Under the pieces are notes generated by a model. That model was given only the letters and a program-made list of their open reading frames with translations. It was not told the origin of the DNA and ran no database searches. Positions 33,970 through 46,762 of a stretch of 64,000 bases of DNA are shown one piece after another. The number at the start of each line of letters is the position of its first letter. Positions within the stretch are counted from its first letter, which is position 1. Made by a program: the position numbers and the translations under genes. Source of the stretch: Zarea fungicola (taxonomy: Eukaryota > Ascomycota > Sordariomycetes > Hypocreales > Cordycipitaceae); contig FWCC01000287.1 of the NCBI GenBank assembly GCA_900169235.1, positions 62,001 to 126,000 on the forward strand. Direction: 5' to 3'.

Positions 33970-35911
33970 GCTATATCATGTCCTCTTCTTCCCCAGCCTC
34001 TAACCGCAGCGACATGTTATTAACGATAGAAGGACAAGAGTGCTAGGTACCACTCGACCACAGGGACCTAAAAAGATCGAACAATAACCAGCCTTGACTG
34101 GATATCCTAAGCATCCAATATATACCTTCTAGGTCCCTGACACCAGTGGTCTACACCCTACATGGGCTTGACAGCATCCTTTGAGATCAAGGGTAAAGCT
34201 TCTGTTTGTACAAAAAGCAGAAGCAACTACTAAACTGTACTTCCAAGCCTAAATGATAGAAATTGGGTAAAGTGACTCCAGTATATATGCGCATAAACTC
34301 TCAACCTTTGGCAGAACAATGAGGGCGCGTCAAATTGATCTTCGAAGTCGCTTCTAGCCCCTAACCAAAGACCCCTGCTGTCTGTCGATGGTCTTGGATA
34401 TGTTGAACAGCAGGAAGCAACAGGACTGACAGGAAAGAAATCCGGATTATCCAATTGCACAGACACCCATTGCTGCAGCATTGTGAGGTTTTTCCCCGGC
34501 AGGCATGTCGACAGGATTCTCATCCTCGCCAAGCCATGTATATGGACAGTTTCTATATGTTTTTAAATATAAAAACACACATCTTGAGAGTTTTAGGAAA
34601 GAGACTGGAATCTGGCCATCACGTATTTTCCAGCATACGACTTTGGGCCGCTTTCCTGGCTGCCTATTCGAGGCCCATCTGCTTCGTCGATCCGCATAGA
34701 GACAAAGCTCCACCAGAACCGCAAGTAATCTTGCGTGCTAGTTAAAAGATGCTACGGCCAAGCCATGGCGCAAATCAGAATAGTCAGTGGACCCCACTGA
34801 ATCGCCCCCCCTGTCTGAATGCTAGAAGAACACTTCCTTATTCGGAAATGCTTCGCGATTTAGCTCCACGACAAGAGCAGCCATCAAACACGTCCATGCG
34901 ATCTTGGGGGCTACCAACTCACCCCTAGTGTGGACAGGCAAACTACTCGCGCCACTGTAAACTTTCATCACCAGTGAATACTCACAGGATAACTCCGTAC
35001 GGATAACTACCACTAGCATCCACGCACTCTGTGCAACTGCAACAGCCACTTTACCCACTCGAGCCATCAACTAGTCATTGGTGTAACGTGGTCAGTTGGG
35101 TCAATCCGTAGCTACAGGTGTGGACTGAATAGTTGTTACGTAGGTAGTTAGGTCAGTCCGTAGTTACAAGACTGAATAGTTTTAGCGGGTTCCAGTATCC
35201 TCAAAATAGGCTCTTACCGGTACGCTTTGGGAGAATCAGCGCTAGCTCAGCTTCCCACAACCTCGATCAAATAGCGTTGCAAATGTACACCTCAGATGGA
35301 ACCAACGGTCACTCTATGTATAACTGCACTATGAATTGTAAAGAGTTGAGGGTTGAATATTTGATTTTCTCTTATGTATGTAAAAAAAGAAAAAAAGAAA
35401 AAAGCTCAATATAGTCCGTAAATGAACTGTTCATCGAACAATTCTTACTAGTCTAGGCACTGTTTGTGCCTCTAACAACTTTTTGAGCGACCTGACTCAA
35501 ATTTCCTTGCATTGAAAGTAGGAAGGCAATGGAGATAATCTTGCCCTTTTAATTTCGGTAACTACATTCCTTGAATAATGAAGCTAAGGCTAGTTTCTGG
35601 ATCTCACAATAAGCAGCCCAGAACATGAGTGGCGCTCAGGTGGCCTGTGTTGCGAAAGTGGCTCGCAGCTCTTAGTAACTTGACAGCCAAAGATAAAGAG
35701 CGATGAATATTACCAAATATCACGTGTAATGATGTCAAACTACCGTAATAAACAATAAATGACTGCTTATTTCGCATCTCACTTGCACATCTTGAAAACT
35801 ATACACGTCGAGGATTCTTTTGCCCTTATTTGCGTGCATGCCCACCAACGATATAGCGAGCCACAAAACCGACATGGTTCTTGAGACAGCCAGGTGATAT
35901 ATGGTCCTGCA
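33970..35911. other. Intergenic
   Basis: No convincing gene. An 81-codon minus-strand frame (34822-35067) encodes one hydrophobic helix but has no other support. An A-rich run lies at 35380-35403. Confidence 0.45.
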
Positions 35912-38006
35912 ATGACACCACCCATATCGCAGTATAAACGCGTCAAAACTGGTACGTGACGCTGCCATGAACTTATGCTAATTGCATGTATTAACTTCAG
36001 CTTCTTGCCCAGGCTGGTACGTCGAAAAAGAATTCATCACTAGCACTATAAGCTTTTGCGACTAACCAAACTTCGAAAGCCTCACATGCCGAAAGCGCCA
36101 TCTAAAGTGTAGGCAGTAGCTGTATTTCTATGATTTGACAGTCAGCGCATTAACCGAGCGCAGGTAACGAGAGAAAGCCATTATGCTCCAATTGCGAAAT
36201 TGGTTGCCGCGAGTGCGAATACGACCCCGATATACAATGGATTACTCTTCCATGCCGGAGGGATGGAGAGTTCCAATTCTCGCCAAAGCATGTGTGGCTA
36301 GATACACCATCTCAGGGTGCGTTATCTTCGTGATCACTGTGATGATGAACCCCAATTAAACCTCACAGTGACATTTGTACATTTCGTTGACAAGAAGAGA
36401 CGTGGATCCTCGGGCCGGCGGCGCACATCGTCTCCAAGAGATAACTACGATACCGACAATGGTAGGTATATAAAACACGATTTTCAGTAAAGCAGATGTC
36501 TGAGTCTACTCTAACCAAGTTTTAGAGCCGACACAGAGAGATACTGCCGCTGTGGTGGTCGAGGATCATGCAATATCCACATCACTTTGCTCAACGCGAA
36601 GAAGCAGGCTAGCTGATTCAGTCAAGTCCTTCGCCAAAAGACGAATGTCTGATTCAACGCGATTCACAATTAGTTCCACACAGCTCCTACAGCCCACACA
36701 GCCTGGAGATCCATTTACTGATCCTCTAATTACACACCTGCTACGGCATTTTGTTAATAATCTCGCTTGTTTGGTAAGTTTATAGATCCTCATTCTATGG
36801 TTCTTATTAACCCAGAATCCAGCTCGACTTGAACGATCCTCATCGCCACTTTCAGAAATCTGTACCGTACTTATCCTGCCGTTATCCGATTCTTTTACAC
36901 GCTATTCTTGCTTTGTCCGCCTGCCATCTAAATCGACGTGAAGGAACTTGCGATGATTTTCACGCCGTTTATTACTACAATTTATGTGTCCAAGGACTTA
37001 TATCAGCACTTGAAGAACATTCAACTACGCTGAACAATATGCTACCGATCGCTACCGTCATTCTTCGAATGTATGAAATGATGAGCTACGAAACCGACAC
37101 ACAACAGCACTTGCGGGGCTGTTCCTTACTCTTTACCCACAACCGCCGGACCTCTGGTTATATAGCCTTGAAACAGTCTGCATTTTGGATGTATATCCGA
37201 CAGGAGATTATGGCAGCTCTCGCCACAAGGAGGCCGACAACAATACGCCCAGGTAGTTGGAAGGAAGAGAAAATTTGGTCCGAGGACAAAGATTGCGCCA
37301 AGATGGAGGAGATGACCATGCTCACCGCGGAGATCATTGACCATTGCTTTGGGAAAGATTCAAATACGAAGCGGTGGGATGAGCTAGAAGAAGAAGCTAG
37401 TAAGTGGCAAGAAAGTCTTCCCGAGACATATCAACCACTCTATAGCTTCAGCAAACGAAAACCGTTCCCTGAAATCATGTACGCGAGTTCATGGCATGGT
37501 ACGTCAATTTCTTTACTCCTGTATGGCCAAGACATTATACGGCACTGACCAAGCACAGTCATGGCGATGCAGTTCTATCATCTCGTGAGAGTGCTCCTTG
37601 CCCTCTACAGATCAGACCGGCCGACGGGGATGCTTCTATTAAATGATTCTCGAAGAGTTAAAGTAAGTATTTGAAATTACTAATTAACAGCATCTTCGTC
37701 TTTTTTGACTGTATTTCATAGGCTGAAGTAAGAAGACACACTCTGCGGTTATGCGGTCTGACCCAATCACTGGGCGACACGTACCCTGGTGCCCTTGTCA
37801 ACGGCATACAGCCGTTGATTATTTGTAAGTCTTAACAGAAAACTTATTGTTTCAGTCACTGATCATTTGTAGGCGGTCACAGCTTGGATGCAGCTAGAGA
37901 GCAAGATGAGCTTGTCCATATGTTGGAGCAGCTAGAGAAGCTTACAGCTATATCCACATTGGAGGGTATAGAATCACTACGGAGTGCATGGGGTACGCAC
38001 TCGTAG
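35912..38006 (+). CDS. Zn2Cys6 transcription factor with fungal-specific regulatory domain
   Basis: Ten exons: 35912-35951, 36001-36016, 36080-36108, 36164-36316, 36369-36461, 36526-36773, 36823-37498, 37559-37662, 37722-37824, 37873-38006; 531 residues. All nine introns (48-64 bp) have GT-AG ends and phases add up exactly. Splicing the first four exons gives a canonical C-X2-C-X6-C-X6-C-X2-C-X6-C zinc cluster at C19, C22, C29, C36, C39 and C46, within CLTCRKRHLKCNERKPLCSN. It would bind CGG-type DNA sites in the nucleus. A basic Ser/Arg segment follows. From about residue 195 a helical Fungal_trans_2-like domain begins (FVNNLACLLDLNDPHRHFQK, HAILALSACHLNRR). No target gene adjoins it, so what it regulates is open. 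The two tiny exons (16 and 29 nt) explain why the DNA-binding domain is invisible in unspliced frames. Confidence 0.85.
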
Positions 38007-40339
38007 AGGTATAATATTAGGCCCGAGTATACTATCGCCGCATTGGTGCTGCAGAATCGATAGCCTGTCATAAATTTTAATTATTCCTGCACATGGTTAT
38101 ATGGGTTAACCCCTAGCGCCTCCACATCGTTCTACTACTACGACTCATGCCATCTCACAAGCTGGAACTCTCCTATACTACGGGCTAGTCACTATGAAGA
38201 TCAACTAGAGTCGGAGCTCTGTTGCCGCCATTTTAATTTCTTCTTAGCTCCTTGCGTTGAATCACGTCTCGTTGGTGTAAGCCACATTGCTGTGGACAAA
38301 TTTCTAAAGACTCATTTTCTTCTTTTAGTGTTCGTTCAGTAGCACACAGTGTATTCTTATTAAAATATGTAACACTGAGATTGATTCTTGAACAGAAGAA
38401 CAGAAGAACAGAATAAACTTCATACTAGCTACCGAGAGCTGCATAGAGAATGTGACAAGAACCGAACTACGGCAATATCCTGAAGATCTGCAGTGTCAAT
38501 GTCATGATCTGTTGCGAATACAAATCATTAAAAACTGCCAAGAAAGTGTAACAAGTTATTGATTCAAGGCATGAACAACAATATTGAGTACACTGCCTTC
38601 GAAAGGTATATGCGTTGCGAGAACTATTGGTGCGACCTGTTGTCGTAATCTTAGATCAGCATTAAAAAGTCGCCTGGCATAGTAAACATTGGTTCTACAG
38701 TATTTATGGCGTAATGTATTTTATAGTATCAAGCTTCACAACTGAGTTGAGTAGAATATACCCGCCTTGATCTAATTACACTAATATAGCTATCGCTTGC
38801 CAGGGTTCTACGGTAGGATATAGTAAGGCGCCAATAGCCAAAACGTGTGACTGCTGGTATCCAACGGTTCCGTTCACCTAAATGGTCACTGATTACTAAT
38901 ACCAGTACTGATTTCTGACATTGCCATATCAAAAGCGGAAAGATTTAGCAAAATCACAAAAGTAGAATTAGCTTCGGACACACTTTCTCAGCATAAACAG
39001 AGGAATCTTTACCTGTTGCTACTCGACGACTCTTGTCTCGTGGCAGACAATAACTTTTCAAAATAGCAATGATGCTACCGTTACTATTGTGTAGTATAAG
39101 GCGGCAATCTGCCTATGTTCGTATGCATATTCTACTTGGCGCGTCAGACCAGTGAGTAAGAAGTTTAGAACCCTATTTGCCGAAGACATTGGGGAACAGA
39201 GCCCGGCAGATAAATATCTGCACGCATGGAGTACACGTCTCAGTGTTGTTGTCACTAGGCCATATCTGATAGCAAGACTCGAGCAATCTTGCAGGGGCTC
39301 CGGCCGCACTGAACCTTGCCTTCATTCCTTCTGCAAGTCCCCGCATGCCATGCCGCATGACGTATGGAGCAAATCTAGTATTAGCCCCCCAGAGGCAGGT
39401 GTGCCGAGATGAGGCGCCAAAGCTATTTATATCCAAGACATATCTGGTAATTTCTAGAGAAAGATCTTGACTAAGAAACGAGGCTTGCTTGCCAGACCAA
39501 TCACCCGGTGCACAGACGCCGCCTCGCTGTCCAAGCATACGGTCCACTGAGGCTTCAGCGGAAAGACGCCGAATAAGCAGCCACGAAGAAAGTTCCTTAT
39601 AGCTACGCTAAAAAACCGGGTTTCCCCCTTTGCCTAGCGTCTTCTTGTTGAAGAAGCATGATCCAAGCTACAGAATCTGCCCCACGTCGGCACAACATCC
39701 GTGATCCTTGAAACAAAAGTGAACCCAAGTGGGGATTGGCAAAATTGATCAAGTGATCAAGAGGTCTGTGTACTAAAAATAATTACAAAATGAAGCGCTT
39801 ATTTTTGTTGGCGAAAAGATAGGCAGACAATTGAAACGATTATCAATGCTTCATCATGCTGCCATGTTGCCGCCGAAAGTTTAGCCCAATTCCAGCAGTA
39901 AATCACCTGGTTTAGTATTCAACTGTGTAGGGCGCACTAAACTACGTGTCTTTACATGCAGACTTTTGCTTGTACAAAGAGCGACGCTGCGTAGAGAGGC
40001 TTTGAAATGCTAATTTAACTTGTTAGCCTCACTTCAGCCCGTCCTGGACACTGTTTTCAGTTTATGGGATTCTCAATGTGCCCCGCTGCTGAGTTGGGAT
40101 GATTCTTCTCAAATGTCAGTCGCCAACGCGTCCGGGAAGTCACCCGCTAACACGTGGGCCGTAATGCAGACCCACGGTCCTTACAATTAGACTACTCAAG
40201 TGACATGGACATTGTTGGTGACAGAATGCTCATGAGTAGTGGGCTGTTAATAGCTTGTGTTTGAAACTTAGACTATGTACCCCCAAGGGGAGCGAGCTGC
40301 TGAGGGAAGCACATTGGGTGTCCGCTTCCTTCAGAGGTT
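38007..40339. other. Intergenic
   Basis: No recognisable gene. A direct repeat GAACAGAAGAACAGAAGAACAGAA lies around 38391-38414. A hairpin-forming segment near 40150-40200 looks faintly tRNA-like but lacks a T arm. Confidence 0.45.
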
Positions 40340-41893
40340 CTAGAAGGTTAGATACCCCTCGGAGATGCGGGAAGATGGACTATGCCGTGTCTCGTATTCC
40401 GAGACAACTATGTCAGGAACTCGGAGAATGGCAGCAGCAGCAATGTGCTCCAGCAACTTCTGAAATACCCTGGTTCGTCGGTTGTCGGCAAACTCCAGTC
40501 TCGTATCCAAGTCATCCAGAAAGAAATCAAGCTTCGCAAGCGTCTCCCCTTGCTTCAACATAGTTTTGTCGCAGAACCGGGCTCCTCGAGGGGACCCGAG
40601 AGATTGCCGAATGTTAGTGCGTAGATTACAGCGGCGCGCTCTGAATGAACTGCACAGACGGCGCATGTACTCTATTCGACTGTCAAGGTGGCAAAGCTCC
40701 TGCGGCTAGTTAGTAAAACCTCAAGTTGGAAAAGCATTACGATACCTTTGAAAGAGCATCGGCGTCCATCACATTCAAGACCTCAAACCGTTCTGCCTGC
40801 CGCAGAGCTTGTTTATGAAGCGCTCTGACATCTACGGTATCAAAAGTTCCCATGGCTTCACTGAGCTTCATTCCAATAGGCAATTTCTGAAAGGAAACCA
40901 GTTTAGACGTTCCTGATTGCTGACCACTTGCGTTGGTAGCTTCGTAGTTTTCTTGTTGTATTTGTGGACTCTTCTTCCTCATGCTGATGCTGGAAAGCTC
41001 CCGTGTTTCTCCTCTGCGACGTAATGAACTTTCTGTTCTGCTATTTTTATCGCATTTGATAATAAGTCCTCTCCGGTAGCGGGCTGACACAGTTTCTGTC
41101 GCTGTGGATTGAGGCTTGGACAAATCTGTGGCTGGGTGTGGTGTAAAGCGACCTGCATTTGAGATTTCTACCTGGAGTCGCCCCGATCTTTGAGCAGCTG
41201 GAAGCTTTCTTTCTAATCGACATTGGCTACTGCCGTGTCTTGACTCTAGCTTGAGAATGCGGGCGATCGGAAGGAGCTCAAGAATAGAAGCTAGTTTTAT
41301 CGAAGGTGATTCTACTATCGATGTGTTGGAGGTCTTGCCTGTAATTGTTGTCACCATGGTTTGATCTGGTGGCTTTACATGAGTGTCAATGATACGCTGA
41401 TGCAGTCTGCCGCTCTCATTGTGCGCAGAACATGGACACCCCTGAGAGAGCCGATGATTAGGTATGGTGGCTACTATGATATTAGCAAATTCCTACCAAA
41501 GCAAAGAAGCTGTTACATACGGGAATCCATTGAAATCTCCTGTATAGTGGTCATGATGGCTAGCCGTCTAGGCAAGCGAATCTTCACTTTCCGAGGTCTG
41601 CTCGATCTATTACCATTCAACGTGATACAATTATCCACTAACATAGGCGTATCTTGGGCAGAATCATCAACCGGAATTCTGGGTAGTGGCTTGTTTATGT
41701 CGAGCATAGTGAGTTTCGCTGGTGCCTTCTCTTTTGGCGGCTGTCCTGCCGGCGTTCCACCGAGATGGGTGAGGTATCTGCGACCCTGTTTTGATGAAGA
41801 AAACTGAGGATGGGTTGCTTGTTAGTGTTAAACGCTGTGTATTGACAAATCCAAGCTTACAAAGAACATTTCGTGTGCAACAAGCACTTCCAT
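40340..41893 (-). CDS. Uds1 (up-regulated during septation) domain protein
   Basis: Four exons: 41893-41861, 41803-41521, 41473-40746, 40699-40340; introns 57, 47 and 46 bp with good branch sites; 467 residues. The N-terminal two thirds are Ser/Arg/Pro-rich and probably disordered. From about residue 310 a helical coiled-coil-like region runs LSEAMGTFDTVDVRALHKQ, ALRQAERFEVLNVMDADALS, then RRLCSSFRARRCNLRTNI and DTRLEFADNRRTRVFQKLLE. This pattern matches fungal Uds1-domain proteins, whose Schizosaccharomyces namesake is induced at septation. The biochemical role is not known. ATG 41893 is chosen because all exons then stay in frame. It is alone, with more than 2 kb of non-coding DNA on each side. 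Confidence 0.75.
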
Positions 41894-44626
41894 GACGGCC
41901 GGTTTTATAAGAGAAAATAACGCTTTTTTGACATACAGAGAGAGTAGCACGACTAAAGTAAGGCCAGCAGTTAAATAAAATCTGTCATTAAAGCAAACAA
42001 GTAGCAATTTTGTATTTGGTCCAAATAACAGAAAGCCCTCTTGACTGCTGCGTACTTTATAATAAACCCAGTACTAATTACGGCTCTAAAATCTGTTTAC
42101 GATCCATGGTTGAGTAGCAAGAGAATGCGATGGGCAGCATCGACGATCAGTGGCGCCTCTTTGCATTGGCCTGCTTAGGCGAGGTCCGGGAGCAGAATTA
42201 AAACCTTGTATGTATCTTGTGGCGTAGTAGTCTGACAGATGCTCTTCTAGACATGTACTTTGTGATGAACGAGGTCAAATAAGGGGTTGTGTGGAGCGCG
42301 TGCACAAAGGAATTGGAAAACCTGCCGGCTTGTACCAGCGCTCCTTTGAAATCTATCATTTATGGACACCAACAATGCAAAATTGCGTCCAAGCTGCTCC
42401 CTAGTGGCTCTGGGCATAGTATTGTCGTACCTCCGACGAATTCTTTAGCAAGGTAAGATGTTACAGGCTCGAGGTTGATCATTTTACCCCAACTCGCCTG
42501 TATCCATCAAAACTCCCCAAAATCACTACTATACCACTTAATAGAGTTCAGATGGAACTAAAGGATAATAGAAGTAAGAAATAATATATAGTCTACACAA
42601 TTTAAGGGCATTTCCGGGCTTATTGTGAAAAATGGCTCACATGATAGTCTTTCGCGAGCTGACCAAGCAAAACCAATATCATTATGATCTTGGATGGAAA
42701 GTCCTGAGTTACGTAGGTTTAGCATGACGTTTCAGGCAGAAACTGATCCTCGAGGAGGCAAACTCTGCTGATTCTAATTACACAATTCAAGTCTGTGCAT
42801 CGGAACAAGTAGCGGGGCTCCCCTAAAACCAACTTTGATTAAGAAAGGCTGAATAGCGATGCGAGAGTTCCATAATGTACCTCGGTCGTGCACCACCCAG
42901 ACGCCTGACTTTGATACTCTCCGCATAAATGGACAGGCCAGGAGTACTTTTAGGAGACAATGTCTGAATGAACTGTAAACACGGATTCTGTAATTATCAA
43001 GTAATGCAATAATCTTATCAATGGTTCTTTCAACAATGTTTAACTAGCTACGAAAATGGTTTTGCTAAGTCGACCACCGGATTGCATTCACGTCGGAGGT
43101 CTATGCCACTAGTCTTTGGCCACCCGCACTGATAGTGGCAATAGCTTAAGATAATAGATGATGCAGTGATGAACAGACGGCAAGTCTAATTCTTGCACTA
43201 GGCTACTCGGTCAAGACGAAGCTAAAACTACGGAGGTGTCATATCTAGCTCAGACCTCCGCATTCTTATATTACCGTACCTTACATGAAACTACAATAAC
43301 TAATAAACGGGTCACTACTCGCCTAGGCTGCCTCTTTTGTACTCGATTTAAGCCAGTAATCAAAGTCCAGTGTGGCTCGTTCGTCTTACGGCTCACGACT
43401 GACTCGTAGTGGCTTGTCAGCTCGATTGACAGTTCGGCAGAGGAGATTGGGGCACTTGATTGATCCACTGGCGCTCACTTCCTGCCCACCTTTGTGTTTT
43501 CCGTTTCAAGACAGCACCACCAAACTGGAAATATCAAGGGGAGCTTCTCGGCAGAGCTTGGCATAAAGTTGCAGGACCCCGTACCCATACCATCAATTGG
43601 ATCATCACTCACTACTATCCATGACCAACCGACCAGCCGACTTGGTCTGAACGGATCCAATCCGAGACTCCACAAAATAAAGGCAGTCATTCTCCATAGT
43701 GCCAGAAAGCTCTAATAGGCCTGAGTACTGTGACTGAATTGAATACTCGGGTGTAACTTGTTTCACTCTCTTGACGCACTGCAAGCGACTGCCTGCTCAC
43801 CCTGATCTTTCTTATGCGGTCACGGTATGTAGCAGATTTCTGGCCCGCAAGCTCCTCCTCGACTGTTAAAGGTACTTGGAGCTCATAGAAGACATAAGGG
43901 GTTCATCCACCACGGTGATGATATCATGGAGTAAAACGTTGGAAATAGTACTATTGCTTCTATGTAACTTATACTCTGTAGTAACTTCACGAGCTCGCAG
44001 TTGGTATCTAAGGGCAGCAACTTGATATTTCATGGCTTTCAGGTGCTCTTTGTCGCAGGAGTCAAACGGCCCTCGGCTACGACAAGTCATCAATTACTGC
44101 CCAACTGGTATCGGGAGGTGGCCATAAAACAGAATGCTTGAATACCTTCGCTCTTGTCTTCCTTTCATTTAGCTTCATAGAAAATCCAATACGTCTCTTG
44201 AACATCATTCATGTTAGTGCTTATTCTATGGTATTGTCTAACACCCACGTTTCACTCTTTCCAAGCCATTTCGAAAAACGACGTATGCGTGACACTCATT
44301 GTTGATGAAACGGCACGAAGGCTGTTGCTGTTACATATTGTGTCGCAGTATATTACATGGGGTTTTAAAGCTGCAGTTGTACACAGCATCAGCCTTTAGA
44401 TGGCTAATAGTATCAGGATGAAAAGTATATAAAGACAGATCTCACGAACCATCCAGTCTCACAAGATACGACTCAACACAACACAACCGACGCACTGGCT
44501 GCTCAAACAACACTTTACATTAAACATCTTGACTCAGTATTTTCTCTATTCACTTCTTTCTCATCAACAAGCAAAGTATTTCCTTCCAAGTTGCCCCTAT
44601 TCATCATTGAAGCTAATTCCTGTCAG
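41894..44626. other. Intergenic
   Basis: Mostly without coding signal. A 75-codon minus frame (43866-44093) begins MTCRSRGPFDSCDKEHLKAM and is helical and charged, loosely like a piece of a fungal regulator, but nothing connects to it. 44460-44626 is the CA/CT-rich leader of the next gene. Confidence 0.45.
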
Positions 44627-45031
44627 ATGAATCCGTTTCAGGCCACCGCAATCATTGCCTTCTTTGCTATGAAAGCTTCTGCTTTGGGCATCAACTGCCA
44701 GGGTAGTAGCCAATGCGGTCAAACGTTTGGCGGTCCAACAGATATACTCGCTTCTGTCCAGAATATTGACCCCAACCGCACCTACCAAAACGGTGAACAT
44801 ATTGCGTGTGCCCAAGATGAACTTGGGACTGGAAAATGCGCGTTCCTCCAAGGAACCGGTGGTATTACGGGAAACTTGATCCAGATGCTTGTGCAGGATA
44901 TCGTTAACCACGGCTGCGACAAATGTGGTAGTGTGCCAGTCTTCTTTAATGCGGGAGACAACGACCCGAACACGCATGGAATTCTCACAATCAACTTTGT
45001 TGGCAGCCCTGACTGTAATGGGCTGTGCTAA
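44627..45031 (+). CDS. KP4 killer-toxin-like small secreted protein
   Basis: 134 residues from ATG 44627; the upstream ATG 44591 would put 12 polar residues before the signal peptide. The signal peptide ends near ALG (21). The mature part begins INCQGSSQCG and has eight cysteines (24, 30, 61, 71, 97, 100, 130, 134). The NHGCDKCGS segment and the C-terminal GILTINFV strand match the KP4-like fold found in Ustilago virus toxin and in many ascomycete genomes. KP4 of Ustilago blocks calcium channels; chromosomal fungal homologues are thought to act on competing fungi or plants. That is inference here. The frame is intact, without introns, and has a well-formed leader, so it is probably expressed. 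Confidence 0.85.
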   Translation: MNPFQATAIIAFFAMKASALGINCQGSSQCGQTFGGPTDILASVQNIDPNRTYQNGEHIACAQDELGTGKCAFLQGTGGITGNLIQMLVQDIVNHGCDKCGSVPVFFNAGDNDPNTHGILTINFVGSPDCNGLC

Positions 45032-45768
45032 CCGGAGGCGGGATGGCATAGATAGTGCTATTCAGGCGAGAGTGCCATGAGGCAAGGCTGAGAGTTCAGT
45101 GGAACAGCCATTTTTAGATCGTGTTCTTCGCAGGGTTATTTAGCTGTTGGTAGAAATCGAATATTAAACGTTGTGGCTGCGCATCTTTGATACTGTTAGC
45201 CCACCTCATCAAGGAGGAATCGCTGTTTGGGTAAGTTAACTCAATCGTGGTGTCGGGGCACCAGCAAAGGGTCAAAGAAGCAAAACAGGCAGTGGCCGAG
45301 GCGCGTTACGAGGACGCATGTATTCATCTACGAGCTCGGCTCGGTCTCTGTGGAAGAAGTCACTGAAAACTCATTTAACCCATATACAACCTACCTGCCC
45401 ATATCGTGAAACAAGCACTCTCTTCTACACACCCGTCACCGGTAGAGTATCTGATTACCCATTGGGGCTTAGCAGATTCGCGTTTGAGTTGTCTTTTATC
45501 ACCTTCAAGTCATCTTTAAATTCTTCGTGTCCCCTCATAGGCATTTATGCGTTCACGACGATCCAAATTTGTGCCAACGTGTAGGAATTATCGCTGTTTG
45601 CTGATAGGGAATCTGCAGCCAGCTCAGTTACATATCTAGCTGCTTTCCGTCCCACTTGTCCATCTTTTCTAGCGAGACAGTAGCTGTATACTAAGCGTTA
45701 AATGGTTTGGGCCCTTGAATGTCTTGATGAAGGCAAGATAGCAGTGGTGATGCTCGCCAAGGGAGCGA
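45032..45768. other. Convergent intergenic
   Basis: 3' regions of the KP4-like gene and the secreted-protein gene on the other strand. No gene recognised. Confidence 0.5.
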
Positions 45769-46762
45769 TCAGCATTGGACCTTGTTATATCCTGTGCTGC
45801 AGCCATAGTTGGCGCCTACACCACCGCTCGTGCTTTCCGCTGGGGCTAAAGCTCCTCCATCAACCCTGGCGTTGAAACCAAAACTACCACCGCAGCCTCC
45901 TCCGAAGTTACAGCTCATGCATCCCTCCGACCAGAACCAACCCCAGACCAGGGCATTTTGGATCCAAATCTGGCCAACACTGTTACCAGGAACATTACAC
46001 GTGACTAAACTGTGATCAGTATCCATACTCTATGCTCTTCTTTTATGGTTTAAGGTTTATCCATGTTGAGGAAGGGTAAACTTACTTGCACCGGAATGAG
46101 CCCAGGTCTCGGTCACGGTAATACCGGCAGTAGCGGTTAGGACATCCTTAATGATGTTCAAGCTCACGCTTCAGACTGTTAGCTACTATCAGCTCAAGGA
46201 AGAATTCTGTTGCAACACGAACCCTGCATTTTAAGAAATGCCAAGAGAGTATGACCATCCAATATTATAACTGCCGCCAGAAGGGTCGTTGCCGGTGTAA
46301 AGACAGCCGGAAGCCGGGTGCCAATCACCCCACCAATGCTGGACCTCTTTCGCCCAGTGCGAGATATATCCAAAGCAAGGACTAAGGAAAGATTTTAGTC
46401 TCATTATCTTCATATAGATACGCGGAATAATTTCGTAAGATAGTAACTGACTTTCCAAACTGTCGCTTGTCGAGCTTCTTCTCCACTTGACTCATATCAA
46501 TGAACACGCGGGTGTCATTGACATAGATCGTGTGGTTCGCCCCGTGGTTGTTGGGGAAGTACTCGTGTAAGTTGTCCGAGTGCATAACGAGGTCGGAATC
46601 CATCGCAGCGAGGATACCTTCGTGCAGCTGGTCCGAGCTAATACCCGTAGCATTCTTGCCACCAGTAGCACTCACTAGTTCGCTCACGTCTGGCGCATTA
46701 ACACCATCTTAGAGAGAGGTAGCGACAAGCCCGGCTAGGGTAAAAAGGACGGAAAGCTTCAT
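45769..46762 (-). pseudogene. Kex2-type secreted protein with a nonsense codon in the signal region
   Basis: Four exons fit: 46762-46452, 46381-46256, 46168-46086, 46004-45769, introns 70, 87 and 81 bp, phases consistent, 251 codons plus stop. Codons 1-17 form a signal peptide (KLSVLFTLAGLVATSL), but codon 18 is TAA (46709-46711). After it the frame is open throughout: a prosequence with three N-glycosylation sites, a Kex2 site (KKLDKR, ending at 100), then a Trp- and Cys-rich mature region (VQHWWGDWHPASGC, ALVWGWFWSEGCMSC). A CAA-to-TAA change would explain the stop; no alternative start gives a signal peptide. The middle splice (GTCATA donor) is the least certain. Family unrecognised. Probably a recently silenced secreted protein. 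Confidence 0.6.

Noticed and set aside
40140..40215. tRNA-like segment on the minus strand with a GTGGG/CCCAC hairpin
   Set aside because: Loop size is wrong, there is no T-loop consensus and no acceptor stem.
43866..44093. Possible Zn2Cys6 regulator fragment
   Set aside because: Only two cysteines, no zinc-cluster spacing, and no connecting exons.
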